Shown: positions 29,650 through 41,824 of the stretch, in pieces
Layout of the letters: every line of letters starts with the position of its first letter
How positions within the stretch are numbered: the stretch's first letter is position 1
Assembly: GCF_021134715.1 (NCBI RefSeq)
Contig: NC_060025.1
Span: forward strand, 6,076,001-6,140,000
Direction of reading: 5' to 3'
Origin: Daphnia pulex
Lineage: Eukaryota; Arthropoda; Branchiopoda; Diplostraca; Daphniidae
DNA: 64,000 nucleotides
Notes under the pieces: model-generated
The model's input: only the letters and a program-made list of their open reading frames with translations
The model's database searches: none
What the model was told of the DNA's origin: nothing
Program-made: the position numbers and the translations under genes

Positions 29650-32078
29650 ATGGCCGCCGGCTCGTTGGATTATTCCGGCGATCCGTCAAACCTCAACAAC
29701 CAAACTCTGACTGGCAGCCCGGCGGATCCGCTGGAAGAAGATGGATCCAATACAATAGCCATCGGCGGAAGCGGAGGCGGAGGCGGTGGAATGATTGAGA
29801 ATTACAGTTTGACGGAGACGATCCTCATCAGCGCCGCCCTTTTGTTCATCATCGTCGGCACCGTCGTCGGCAACATCCTCGTCTGCGTCGCCGTTTGCCT
29901 AGTCCGTCGCTTGTGAGTCTCCTTTTACCCTCCTAATCCGGCCGGATTTTAGTTATACGGGAGCGGCCGCTGTCTCTTAAATGCAAACGGCCACCTATTT
30001 ATGCCGGTTCCGGCTCTGTTATAGGGCCGGAATTATGAATAATGAATGGCGAGGGAGAGGGGAGGGGGTTTAGCATAGTCGATCCGTATTCTAGACCGGT
30101 TGAGTAAAGCTCGTGTAAATTCGCCACTCCGCCGGATCGTCGGTTGAGTGGCGACGACGTTTTCGGCTTTGCTGACTGGCCATGCGGAATTAAACATTGA
30201 TTTTTTTCGACGTCTTATTCCTCCCGGATTCCCAATCTAATTGAAATGGACGCCCAGCACAAACTCCACAAACTGTGAATTGGAATACTGTCAAGGGGTT
30301 GCTGCTACTGCTGTGTGTATTAATGTCCGCGCATATTCAATGTCGATATAGGGAAATGGGACGGGGGGACTTGTATCATCTCGTTAGAGATCCTCTTCCA
30401 TTTGTAATTTGCTTCATTGTTCTCGAGTAGTCTTACTTGACATCCAATTATCGTGGAGACTGTGCACTCACAATGTCTCTCTCGCTGTTGTGTAACAGCA
30501 GAGAAAATTAATTGGAATATCATGTCCATTTTTTTGACCTTGTCGACGGTCCCTGCCTTTTTTTGAATTATTATGCGATTGGCAATTAATTCTGGGAGGG
30601 ATTTTTTTAAAATGTGTGTTGATTTTTCTTTAAATAATTGTTAGGCGCAGTCCGTGCAATTACCTGCTGGTGTCGCTGGCCGTGTCCGACCTGTGCGTGG
30701 CCCTGCTGGTGATGCCCATGGCGCTGGTCTACGAGGTTCTGGGCACTTGGCCGTTCGGCGCCAGCGCCTGCGACACTAGGGTGGCCTTCGACGTCCTGTC
30801 GTGCACGGCCGTGCGCGTCCATCCTCAACTTGTGCATGATCAGCGTCGACCGCTACTGGGCCATCACCCGCCCGCTGGACTATGGCGTCAAACGGACGCC
30901 GGCCCGGATGATTTCCTGCGTCGCCCTCGTCTGGATCTCGTCCGCCTGCATTTCTCTGCCGCCTTTGCTCGTCCTGGGCAACGAACACGGACCATCCGCC
31001 GCTTCTCATCCACCCACCACCACCAGCAGCAGCATCCAGCCCAGCAACAACAACAACAGTAAAACGAGTCCGATGACCATGTCCAGCAACGGACCATTGG
31101 CCAATTTCATTGAATTGGACACGGCTGCTGCCGGACAAGATTACCAGTGTCAAGTGTGTCAAGAGTTTGGCTACCAGATCTACGCCACCCTGGGCTCGTT
31201 CTACATCCCGCTGGCCATCATGGCGGCCGTCTATTACCAAATCTTCCAGGCGGCCAAACGGATCGTCGACGAGGAGAAAAAGGCCCAAAGTCATTTGCTG
31301 ATGACCAGAACCAACAGCTGCGCCAAACAAAAAGTGGCGGCTGCGACCGTCGGTGGTGCTGGTCAACCTCTGCAACCGGTCCAGTCATCTCTCCTGGTCC
31401 ATCCTCTCCACCAGCCCAGTCTCTACACCAACACCGCCATGATTATTGTCCGTCGTCACAGCGACCGACGGAATTCCTTGATGGACAGCACGGACCACAG
31501 CTGGGTGGGCAACCATTGCAACGGTGTCAGCCGGCCAACAACTTGGCCGCCAAACCATGACGTCTGCATTTCGTCATCGTCCGCCTCTTCCTGCGCTTCC
31601 CTGATGGGAACGGTGAGGAACGAGTCGAAATTGCAGAATCAGGCGAAAGAAAAGGGAAAAATCCAGGAGAAAGTCCAGACATCCGGTGCCCTTCATCCGC
31701 TGAGTCGACTGGATCAGGTCAACAACATGTCGCTGCTGGACATTCCCCGCAGCGTGAGCAACAACTGCCCCCATCGCCGCTATTCCTCGTCGGCCGCCAG
31801 CACGGCCGAAATCCACGTCTACGACGACGACGATCAGGAAGGATCGAATCGGCGGAGCCGCAATCCCTCGGTCGGCAACGCCCAACTGTCGGGTGCTCCT
31901 GATCTCTCGTCCCACCCAGTCAACAGGAGCCGCTGCTGCTCTCCATGTTCCCTCGGCAGCGCCAGCGGCCTCTCACCGGAATCGCCAGAGCATCCGCACT
32001 CCCACCCAACAGGAGAATCAACTCCAGCGGCGAGGAAGTCGCAACCGATTGCGTTTCGCACTCAACAAGGAGCACAAG
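29650..32078 (+). pseudogene. 5-HT1-like serotonin receptor, TM1-TM5 part, with frame breaks
   Basis: Exon 1 (29650-29912) gives a Gly/Ser-rich extracellular N-terminus with NNQT and NYSL glycosylation sites, then TM1 (LISAALLFIIVGTVVGNILV). Exon 2 (from 30645) gives TM2 (NYLLVSLAVSDLCVALLVMP), the Cys of ECL1, TM3, ISVDRYWAITRPL (DRY motif), TM4 (ALVWISSACISLPPLLVLGN) and TM5 (YQIYATLGSFYIPLAIMAAV), then a very long ICL3 of about 270 residues. YGVKRTPARM, SLPPLLVLGNEHG and the CQVCQEFGYQIYATLGSFYI block are typical of arthropod 5-HT1 (Gi-coupled) receptors. Problems: 7 extra bases at 30811-30817 shift the frame just before DRY; the Trp of the CD-W motif is Arg (30778-30780); and the end of the exon needs another frame to read RLRFALNKEHK before the donor at 32078. 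TM6-TM7 are not in the window. Pseudogene, or an intact gene with assembly errors; the open TM5 and ICL3 favour the latter. Confidence 0.75.
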
Positions 32079-32139
32079 GTAAAATATCAAAACTAAAACC
32101 ATTTTCATCTTGGACATTTTTAAAAAAAGAGAAATAAAA

Positions 32140-35100
32140 ATCGATTCCGGATTGGACTCAATCAATTCTTAGACGGTTTGGCAAACATTCAAAAAGAAAA
32201 GTTTCCGGCAAATCATACATAAAACCTTCGTACCCAAAAAGAAAAACAATTGGACCCCGCCCTGTATCAAATTGGCTCTAAAGGACCTGGAAAACTCCTT
32301 TTTTGCCAAACACAAAATTTGTGTGTGTGTGTGTGTGTGTGGCAGGGGGGACTTCATCTCCTGCTGGATCGTATCTCCTCGGGGGGTGAAAAGGGCCATA
32401 GAAGGAGCCCTATACACTCCATTGAGCAGTTCCTAAGTGAGACAGACTACACAGAGGGCGTAATGACGTCGAGGAGGCCATATAGTGTTGATCGAAACCG
32501 GTTCTCTCAGCGCACTAGACACACTTTAACAGCAAAGTCTATGGAAAAGGAATGACTTGAACGAGCGGAACGACTCGACTTCTTATAGTACTTCTACAAC
32601 AAGAGAGCATACCTTTTGTACCTGCTGGCAATGGGTGAGCTCCTCCTCCTTTCTTTGCCAACAAGAGAATCCCCTCTTAACTACTCGACTGAAGAAGACG
32701 AAGAAAAAAAAAGGGGCCTGGCGTTTCCTTGAGGAAATATTTACAAATTTTTTTGTTTCTCCTCACCTCTAGTTAGAATTGGTACAACTCGAGAGAAAAA
32801 ATTCAACGGCAGAAAAAAATCTTCGCGACTATTATTTGTTTTGTTTTTTCGGGAATTGCCAAAGAGAGATCAAGACGGAAATAAACAAAAAAGAAAAATG
32901 TTTCCTCGGGTGGTGTTCTATTAAAGAGGGAAAAACACAAATCAGACGGACACACACGCCAGTATGAAGTGGTGTAGTGTGGTTTCATTTCACCGGCCAC
33001 ACAAGCGCGGAAGAAAAAGGAGAAACCTGAAACTTCCATCAGGTCATTCAGTGCAACACCTCTTTATTCTTCTTTTTTTTCATTTAAAATAGGAAAAATT
33101 CTTTTTGCCCAGACTTTGTCCGAGGGGTCCCACGATATGGTAACGTTACTCGTAAAGAAACGATAAGAGACATTCCCCAAAATAGGGAAACGCGGAAGGA
33201 GAAGTTCCCCTATGCAGGTTGACAGGTTTTCTCCATAAATAAGTGGCAAGAGTCAGAGGGAGGTGGCCTCCGGTTAAGAGTGAACCAGGTAAAAACAGGT
33301 AGGGATTTCAAAAATAAAAAAAAGGTAGAAAAAAGCCATTGACAAAACACCGTATTCCGTCGACTAGGCCATCAAAAGGGGCTAGGCAGTGCGGAGCGAC
33401 GAGAAGGCATTTGAAGTGAAGAGAGGAAGAAAGAAAAAACAAAATTCTGTTTCGTTTTATTGGAATTACCAAGTGAATTTTTATCATTTTCAGTTGCCGG
33501 AAATGAGTTTTAAAAGGATCATTCGTTAACGAGGTTAGTGGGTCTATGTAAGAAATGATGGGACGTTTTGTTTCCGAGCCGTCCCTTCATCTCATTCTTT
33601 TCGAGCTGCATCAAAATGGAAAAGACAGCGCGTCTCCTCGGCACAAGAGAGAGAGAGACACGACAAGCAGTCTGAAGTCAAATTCAAATCGATGTGGAGG
33701 AGAGATAAGAGCGCGGGAATCGGATCTGCATAGATCTGCCTCAATTTCCGAGCCACTTATGCAAAAACGGTGAGCAACTTAAAGTCAAGACCAATCGGCC
33801 AATCTATCCTACTTTTTAGTTCCCTCCCGGTACTATAAGAAGCAAGACGAGCGCCTATCGAGGAAAAGATATCGCGTTACAGTTTCGTGCTCTGAGAACC
33901 AACAAGAGAGAGAGAAAACACGCTCAACTTTGACATCCCTAAATGTTTACCTCCATTACAAATAAAAAGAAAAATATATATATACATTGCGAAGAGTGGC
34001 ACAAGGAAAAATGGGATCGGACGATCAAAATTGTCCTATAAAGAGCATTTATACAGAAATGAATGTCAACTGTTTTTCTCTCCTACTCTCATTCAAGAGA
34101 AGAGCCAATCAACCAAAGAAAACAAGTAGTGGAAAGGCTATTCCTCGCCTGTCTCTCTGGGTCACACCTTTCTTTAGGGCAGTGGAATTTTACCGACCGC
34201 AATCGCCTTGCTGTCAACTCTTATTTGTTATTCACTTTTTTTACGATCGTGACAAAGCCAATGCGTCCAATTCAGGGTGTAACAAAAAGATTCATGACGC
34301 AACGTAGCTGTAAAAACAACAACAAACATACAATCCACTGTTTGGAAGCATCCAGCAGGCCGTAGGTAAAGAACGAAACGAAACTAATCAAAATTAGTGG
34401 ATACGAAGTCGTGGCCAAGGAAAAAAAATTAGTCATGGAAAATTCATGATGACATTGGTCACCTTCCTATAGGGGGTCCACCAGTTGATGGACAGAACTC
34501 CGAAAGCCGATCGGAAGCTTTTCTCAAGATTACGCCCGAGCAAATGGAACCTTTGCACAAAAATGAATCATCTTCCACGTCCAACCAAACAAGACGTCGA
34601 CTGCCCACAGGGGACCGTCTAACACAAACATGTGTACCCACACACACACCAACATATATATACATAAATTTATAACACTTACAATTTCGTTTTCAGGTTA
34701 ACAAAGCAGGATGTCCCGTAAAAACTGGAAACTGGAAGAAAATGGTTGAAGACTGGAGATCCGTTGGAATCTTGGGCGGTGGGGCGAGAGAGATGGTCCT
34801 TCCACCAGGAACAGAGCGATGTCACTGAAGGCCTGAAGGGCAACGCACTCAACACAAGGTTAAAAGGGCACAGGGGTAGCACAGCACGAGAGGGGTAGCA
34901 AAAAAGCGCCTCCAACCATATTTTCCGGTGTGTCAGAACAGGTCGTCTGTGCGTGTAACCTTGAAAATTTTTCAACGAACTTTAAGGGCACGTTACAGAC
35001 GTCGGATTGCTAATCAAGTTACATCATTTCAATCCGCCGAGTTTGCTCGTCATTTTGAATCTATTTTCAAAAATATCCGATTAAAATCAATTGCGTTTTT

Positions 35101-36900
35101 TATTGATTTTGTGGTTTTTAACCCCTCCGCCCCTTGGTCACACGTTATTCCCTCCCCCTCCCCCACCTACTCTCTTTAAATGTCGCCATATGCTTGACCA
35201 TATATGGGCATATTTTGACCATATAGCGGCCATTAAAGGCGGTGCACTCCTCATCTGCCATCAGCTCCTCATCTGCCGCAGCATTTCTCTAAATACAAAA
35301 GAAATTCGACCAAAAACAAACAAATTCTCGTCGCCATTTTTATTTTTAAATGTCGTCATTCCTCCTCAGCTTTTGAAAAATTAAATTTCAATTACCAAAA
35401 ATAGAAAAAAAAAGAAAATATTTTGAAAGACGATTGGGCAAATGTGATGTGACACTCTTATATAATTATCTATATACATTAATTTGTTCAATGTTTTTTA
35501 AAAAATTCACCTGTGATTTCATCCGATGGTATATAATCAATGTATACACCACGCCAGCACCAGCCCAAAGATATTCTTCGATTGGGTCAGATATTTCCAA
35601 CGTTTTTCACATATATTGATGTCATATTCGTTACATTGCATCGCATCAAGGCCAATCAATTTATTCGCCTCCCCCCACCACGCTTTTATAGATCGTCGGT
35701 CTATATGAAAATCTGGAACTCATTAGAATATTTTTCAAGACTTTAACGATGACAGTCATACGAGTGAGACCCCATTTCGATGTTACGCAACATATCTCAC
35801 ATGTGGCAGCTATTCAATTCAATGTAATATTATTACATAGGCAAACACCAGTAGCCACACCCATGGCCGCGGGAGACGCTTTTGTGTTTCTTTTTATTCT
35901 AGTCGTTGTCAAATTGCACCCCACAGTTCAATTGAAATTGAATGTTAAACCATAAAATATTTATATAGTATATTCTAAACATTATACCGAACGAACTCTA
36001 TAAAAACTCGATTTATGAATGACGTCATCGTGAATCTATCGGAATCTATTTCGCCTCGTGAATGACTTGCTGTTGAGACCGTTATTTACCCCAAACACAA
36101 AATGGATCCACAAAATATATATTTATTGCGGAATGAATTGTTATTCGTATTTTTAATTTTTGTATTTGATTTGCATATAGATGAAATAAGTACAAAGTAG
36201 AGGGGGAGGAAGGGTCGTGAAAATCGGAGAAAAATAAAAACTGGGGAGGTGGGGTCTGAAAAATAAATCGTTCGCATTTTTTTACGGTTGCTGGGGGAGG
36301 GGTGATAAAAATTTTAAAACGAAATATTTTGTTTCATATCGCCCATGAAAAATTTATATTTGATTAGCTTGAAAAAAAATGTTTAATCACTATAAAAGTT
36401 TAACTAAAAATACTCCCGATACGTTCAGCGGATGTAATAAAACCGCTTTAATTATTTAAATTGAGCGGTTCGGATTTAGGGGGAGGGTTCGATTTTTAAT
36501 TTCTATAGATATCTTAGGCCCAAGGCGGCTAATTAGAATATTAGTGTCGTCTGCTGCTTTCGTTTTGTTTCCAATCAACTTTTTCGGAACGTACAGCACA
36601 ATTAAACGTCCAACTATAACAATTAAACGTCCAGCTACAACTTTCCTCGTAATTTTAGATTGAGAAATTTTAATTCTGTATTATGCTTTCTGAAAAAGGT
36701 TTTGACAAAACTCAGTAGCATTAGCTTCGACTTTCTTAACGTGCGAGTATGCCAGACGGAATATGAAGCTTCATGTTGATGAACGTTGCATATTTCACAC
36801 TAAAAAGAAAATTGTTCCAATTGGATTAATCTACCAATTAATAGTTCAAAAATATTACAAAATTAAAGGCTAAAATTAGAAATTATTATAACTTGTGTGA
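32140..36900. other. Non-coding region, probably intron or intergenic
   Basis: No conserved exons found, including none for receptor TM6-TM7. Holds a GT dinucleotide run at 32321-32340, a CA/TA microsatellite at 34622-34672, and short A- or T-rich stretches. If the receptor continues beyond 32078, much of this would be its intron. Confidence 0.45.
32321..32341. repeat. (GT)n microsatellite
   Basis: About ten GT units in a row. Confidence 0.9.
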
Positions 36901-37087
36901 TAAATTAAATGCTGTTTTTTTATATGTATTTACGTGAAATTAGTATGTGTTCTGACATAATATTTATAATTTGTGTACACAGTTGCCTATTATTCATCCC
37001 CATGTTATGTGAGCAGAGCCATTAGAGATGTGAGTGTGCAGATTAGTATTAGGCTATTTTACTTCCGTTTTAAACCTCCTTAACATC

Positions 37088-39684
37088 ATGGATCCAATGC
37101 TTTCTAAGAGATCTTTTGAGAGGCATGTTACAAACGCTATTAAACAGTGTCAGATTGAAGAGAAACGAAGAAAACGAAATGAGAATGAAAGTGAAAGTGC
37201 AAACGCGAGTGCAAACGCTGAAGAAAGGAACTTATTAAGTCAATTTCAAACAAGTGGAATATATAATTTTGCACTTTGAACATTCCCAGTGATGGAGTGG
37301 TTGTTCATCTATGACATTTAGTGCCAATCATGTCGAAAAAATGAATTTTCACCTCAAATCAGAAGTTGCAAGAATTTCAGTCAAGAACAGTTTGACGCAT
37401 ACTGCGACGAATAACATTTTATGTTTATTGAGAGATTTGGGGCACGATGTTCCAAAATACGATAGGACACTTCTTGACACCACCAGAGAAAAAAGCGACA
37501 GCAATTTCGAACATTTCGTTTTGATTCTTGCTGAAATCGTAAAGAAAATTAGACAAGGTGTCGGTGTAGGTGTAATCGAACTAAATTTAGTAATTAACAT
37601 TGATGGTGCTCCTTTGTACCGCTTTTCAAAAACAAATGTTTGGCCTGTACTTGGCAGGATCACTAATATAAAAGACTCAAGACCTTTCGTTATAGGCATA
37701 TATTACGGCCCCTCAAAACTACCGTGCTTGGAAGACTTCTTGTGTCCCTTCATCGAAGAAATGAAGAAATTAGAAAAACATAAAGTAACCGTTGACGGAA
37801 GATCTTTTAGTGTTAATTTACAGTGTGTTGTGTGTGATGCACCTGTCCGCAGTTTCGTTAAAAAATGTGTCGGACACGGAGCATTCTTTGGATGTGAACG
37901 TTGCGTACAAAGAGGTGAAAAAATTGGTGGTTCAATGAAATTTCAAGCAACAGATTCAGACTTGAGAAATGATATGTCATTTCGACACCAAAGAAATAAA
38001 CAACATCATCAGGGAACCAGCCCATTTACGGAGCTTAACATTGACATGATAAAAGGTAATTATTATGTATATTGCAAATAGAAATATGAATTTTTTGTGT
38101 AATATTGATATAAATAGGGCAATTTCTCTAACGGATATAAACGGTATAGCCTAAATAAAAAAATTTTATCGCCTTTTTACATGTTTTTCAAACCAACATC
38201 ATAATTAAACTATGTTATTTTATTTTAACTGTATACGAGACGAGGACGCCGCAAAAAAAGAGAAATTAATAAAAGAATAAAATAATGAAAGATTATTAAA
38301 GATATGGAGATAATGAAAGACTGTGAAGATTATCTACATATTCCTTGTTATTATGGCTTGTATTATCTCATTATTGTTTTTGCAAATTTCATTAGGTTTT
38401 CCGCTAGATTACATGCACCTAGTATGTTTAGGGGTGATGCAAAAATTACTGCTGCTGTGGAGAGGTGAGAAAAAATCAGCCAATAACTGAAGACCCAGAA
38501 AAACTAAGCGAACAAACAAACAGGCCAAAGATCGAGTTTTCCGTCTTTCTGCAATTGCCCAAACTACGATAAATAACAGAATAATTCCGTTAAGCAAATG
38601 TTTCCCTATGGAGTTCCAGAGAAAAGGTCGAAGTTTGGATGAAATAGAAGATTGGAAATGTATGTATGTATGTTCTCAATTTATATAGCGCACTATCGCA
38701 TGGAACTGAATCCCGATCTAATGACGCTGTTTCGTTTCCAATTTGGAAGATGTGATTGAACACATCACCGTATGTTTAACGTCATATCCTTGAAAGCAAT
38801 CAAGGATCCCTGTGTTATGCGTGCAGCCTTCCGTCGGCGCGACTGCTACAGGTTTTTGACGGGTTCAGCTGGGTTTCGAAACCAGAGCCTCATTGCCTTT
38901 TTTCCAAAGCGTTGACGCTCTAGTCCACTACACCACCACATTCCCGGAAAGCGGTAGAGTTCAGAACATTCCTTCTTTACAGCGGGCCGATAGTTTTGAA
39001 AGGTGTTCTATCCGAAGAACAGCACGAACAATTTTTATACTTCCATACAGCCATCCGGATTATTTTTTCATCGTCGTCAACAGAAGAACAATTAACCTAT
39101 GCAGGACAATGTTTGAAATACTTTTCATTTCAATTTGGTGTTCTTTACGGAAGTTACCAACTGATTTATAATGTCCATTCCATCAATCACTTGGCCGATG
39201 ACTGCCGTTTTTTAAAGGGTTCTCTAGACTGCTTCAGTTCATTCCCATTCGAAAATTTTCTTGGTAGATTACAGAAGATGTTGCGGGGTACAAGAAGACC
39301 ATTAGCACAACTGAAAAATGGTTATCCGAAATAGATAATTTTGTAAATTATAACCCAGATTGTCAGAAACATCACTACGGTCCATACCAATTTAATTTCA
39401 GCTCCATTAAGGTAAAATCTTCGTCCGACTGTTATGTGATTAACACAAAATTCGAGGTTTTGAAAGTGCTTGCAAAGACAGATAAGTCCATTTCTTTCGT
39501 CATATATTGTTTAAAAAGACAATCATGGGAAATTTTCAAATCTCTTTGATTCTCCGCTTAAAGCTTCTCTTTTGAAAATTTTTGTTGCTGATGATCCCAA
39601 GTCTGATGTACATAAACCTACTTTTAGTATGGAATTCATTGATTTTAATAATGCTGTTAAATGTGTTGGTTTGAATTACGAATA
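37088..39684 (+). mobile_element. CACTA/EnSpm-type transposase, interrupted by a SINE
   Basis: Pieces of one transposase run in order. The N-terminal 37088-37279 starts MDPMLSKRSFERHVTNAIKQ. After a frame break comes 37311-38055, with VPKYDRTLLDTTRE, LVINIDGAPLYRFSKTNVWP, IYYGPSKLPCLEDFLCPFIE, CVVCDAPVRSFVKKCVGHGA and CERCVQRGE. A proper intron follows (38056-38395), then GFPLDYMHLVCLGVMQKLLL and RKGRSLDEIEDWK. After the SINE comes VEFRTFLLYSGPIVLKGVLS, YNVHSINHLADDCRFLKGSL and FSSFPFENFLGRLQKMLRG. A C-terminal frame ends VKCVGLNYE at 39684. These are the blocks of the animal EnSpm/CACTA family (DGxP, CDAPAR, GxxGCEKC, FPLDYMHLVCLG, HxLxHLxDD, FPFENFLG). The element is dead: frame break at 37280, SINE at 38659, stops near 39332 and 39546. 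Confidence 0.8.
38659..38945 (-). mobile_element. tRNA-derived SINE with LINE-like tail
   Basis: On the minus strand it starts with a tRNA-like head: A box within TGGTGTAGTGGACTAGAGC, B box GGTTTCGAAACC about 35 nt further on, spacing as in RNA polymerase III genes. A 200-bp body follows and the 3' end is GCGCTATATAAATTGAGAAC followed by CATA repeats. Five-base direct repeats GGAAA (38654-38658 and 38946-38950) flank it. Excision of the insert and one repeat restores the CACTA transposase reading DWKAVEFRT exactly. Confidence 0.85.
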
Positions 39685-39859
39685 AAGCCTTGCATTTTTC
39701 TCTCTTCTGCATAATCTGTAATTGATTTTAATAAATATATACACAATTTACACATTTATGATAACTGAGAAATACTAAACAAATTTTAAAATAATATTTT
39801 CTCCGTAATCATTTTCAGTACTCATCAGTGGCGTTTACATCAATTAATAGTTTTAATAT

Positions 39860-40376
39860 CGGATTTAAGACACGAACTCACATCATATTTAGTACAATAC
39901 ATAAAAGATATCAAAATAATGTAGCAAAAATTGATAACCATAATAAGATACAATTACGACATATTTTTCATATCGCATTTCAAACAGGAAAGAATGTATA
40001 AAATAAAATATCAATTTCATGTCAAAATAATGTAAGAAAATTGATATCTTTAATTAGATATAATAACGACAACCATCATTGTCAAATCAAAGTTATGTAA
40101 GACAAATTGTGTTATTTAGTACATCAATAATCTATTCAAAATTGGATATCTACATTTTCATACCAAAACAAACATCAATTTCACATCACTTTTGAGATGT
40201 AAAAAGGTGTGATTTTCTACAAATAAAATGGACATCTTTATTACATCAAATCCGTGATATCCAAAATATTACACGTATGTCATGTCAATTTCATGTCACA
40301 CTTTCAGGCAAGAATGTCAAAATGACATTAGCATATCAAATTGATATTAAATTGACATGACTGTGCTAACTGGGAC
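39860..40376. repeat. GATATC/ATCAATTT-rich degenerate repeat block
   Basis: Recurring imperfect units such as ATCAATTTCATGTCAAAATA and AAATTGATATC in both orientations. Ends GTGCTAACTGGGA just before dispersed repeat copy 2. Non-coding; probably a non-autonomous element related to 25596-25865. Confidence 0.45.
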
Positions 40377-40378
40377 CA

Positions 40379-40530
40379 AGGACCCCTCGTAATTGCCATT
40401 TTCTTTTATACGAATAGTAAAAGTATACAACACAAACATTTTGTGTAGAAAATGTTTGCGATTACTTGAGGTCGTTATCAATTACCAACTTTTTCCACTT
40501 TGATTAATCCACAGGTCGAAAAATTTGCTT
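40379..40530. repeat. Dispersed repeat, copy 2
   Basis: Direct-orientation copy of 25421-25575, sharing GGACCCCTCGT, ACAAACATTTTGTGTAGAAA and ATGTTTGCGATTACT. Downstream, a frame at 40525-40725 has no recognised homologue. Confidence 0.75.
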
Positions 40531-41209
40531 CATCAGATTGAGATTTGCCTCACCTTCCGAGTCTTAGGATACGACGGAGAAGTAACGGGTGAACGGAAAC
40601 CGAAATTTGAAACAAGATTATATTATTATATTATATTACTATTGCCATTGCCCGATGGTAATCGACAAAATTTTCACGTCGACATTCACCTTGCTGAAGA
40701 CGATTACGTCGAAGAAGTCAAAGCGTAAACAAACATTTCCGGAATTATCGAGGGATCTTTTCCACTATTTTGTTTATTTTCTAATCGATTTTTAGACCGT
40801 CGAGTATTAGTGAGCCGTTTAGTCACAATGTTTTACCTCAAGTTTTTTTTTAAGTCATATATTCTTTATGAAAATCAATCTGCACTTAATATTTTGTTCT
40901 CTCTCTCTTTCTCTAGACCCATTCAGTTGAATCAATAACGCTCGTCTATGTCTCATTCTCAACAAAAGTTATTCTACGTATGTCTGGCACAAACCAAAAG
41001 AATTGGTTAACATTAAAAGTAAGTCTGTTCTCTTTGCGGCTAGATATGGGTTTATCTCCCACTCTTCATATCGTTCATCTGGAAGAGTGCAGTTCGACAA
41101 ATCACAGCATACTTCTATAAACAATAAAAACGAAAGGCTTGAGCTAAACTCAAACGAATAGCTTAACAGCGAAGGGTAAAAAAATATAGTTAGCAGTTGT
41201 CAAAATTAC

Positions 41210-41824
41210 CAGTATTAGGAAGCTGAGTCAGTTGATTAACATGTTCAAGCTGTTGGTTAATTTCAACTTCTGCATTAGGCACTAGATCACCATTGTCACC
41301 TGCTTTACATAACAAGCTTGTGTTAACTCAAACAAAAAGCTCGAGAGCAAAGTGTAATTATTATATAGACACAAGTTGTCACAATTACTAGAAAAAGGAA
41401 GCTGAGTCAGTTGATTACGATGTTCAAGCTGCTAGTTTACTACTGCATTGGACACTAGATCACCATTGTCACCTGCTTTACATAAAAAGATTGTGTTAAC
41501 TAAAAAAAAGGTCGAGAGCAAAGTGTAATTATTATCTAGTAAGTAGTTATCGCAATTACCAAGCTTAGTCAGTTGATTACGATGTTCAAGCTATTGGTTA
41601 ACTTCAGCATTTGGGAAAAGCTCAACATGGTCAACTGATATTCAAAAAACAAATTGTGTTAAACTCATATTAATAGCTTGAGAGCAAAGGATAATTAATA
41701 CATAGTAAGTAGTTGTCACAATTACCTTCACTGGGAAACTGAGCTGTGAGATGGATCAACTGAATACCATGATCCAGCTGCTTGTGAACTGCTGCCTTTA
41801 GCACAAAATCAGCACCATCATCAT
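41210..41824. repeat. Four tandem exon-plus-intron units of about 170-180 bp
   Basis: Shared text per unit on the plus strand: GTCACAATTAC, GA(A/G)CTGAGTCAGTTGATTA, ATGTTCAAGCT, then CACTAGATCACCATTGTCAC and GTGTTAACTCAAA, AGAGCAAAG. Units 1-3 are closest; unit 4 (41726-41824) is the most diverged. Confidence 0.8.

Noticed and set aside
30776..31375. 199-codon minus-strand frame
   Set aside because: It is antisense to the GC-rich receptor exon; GC-rich coding DNA often leaves the reverse frame open. Composition is not protein-like.
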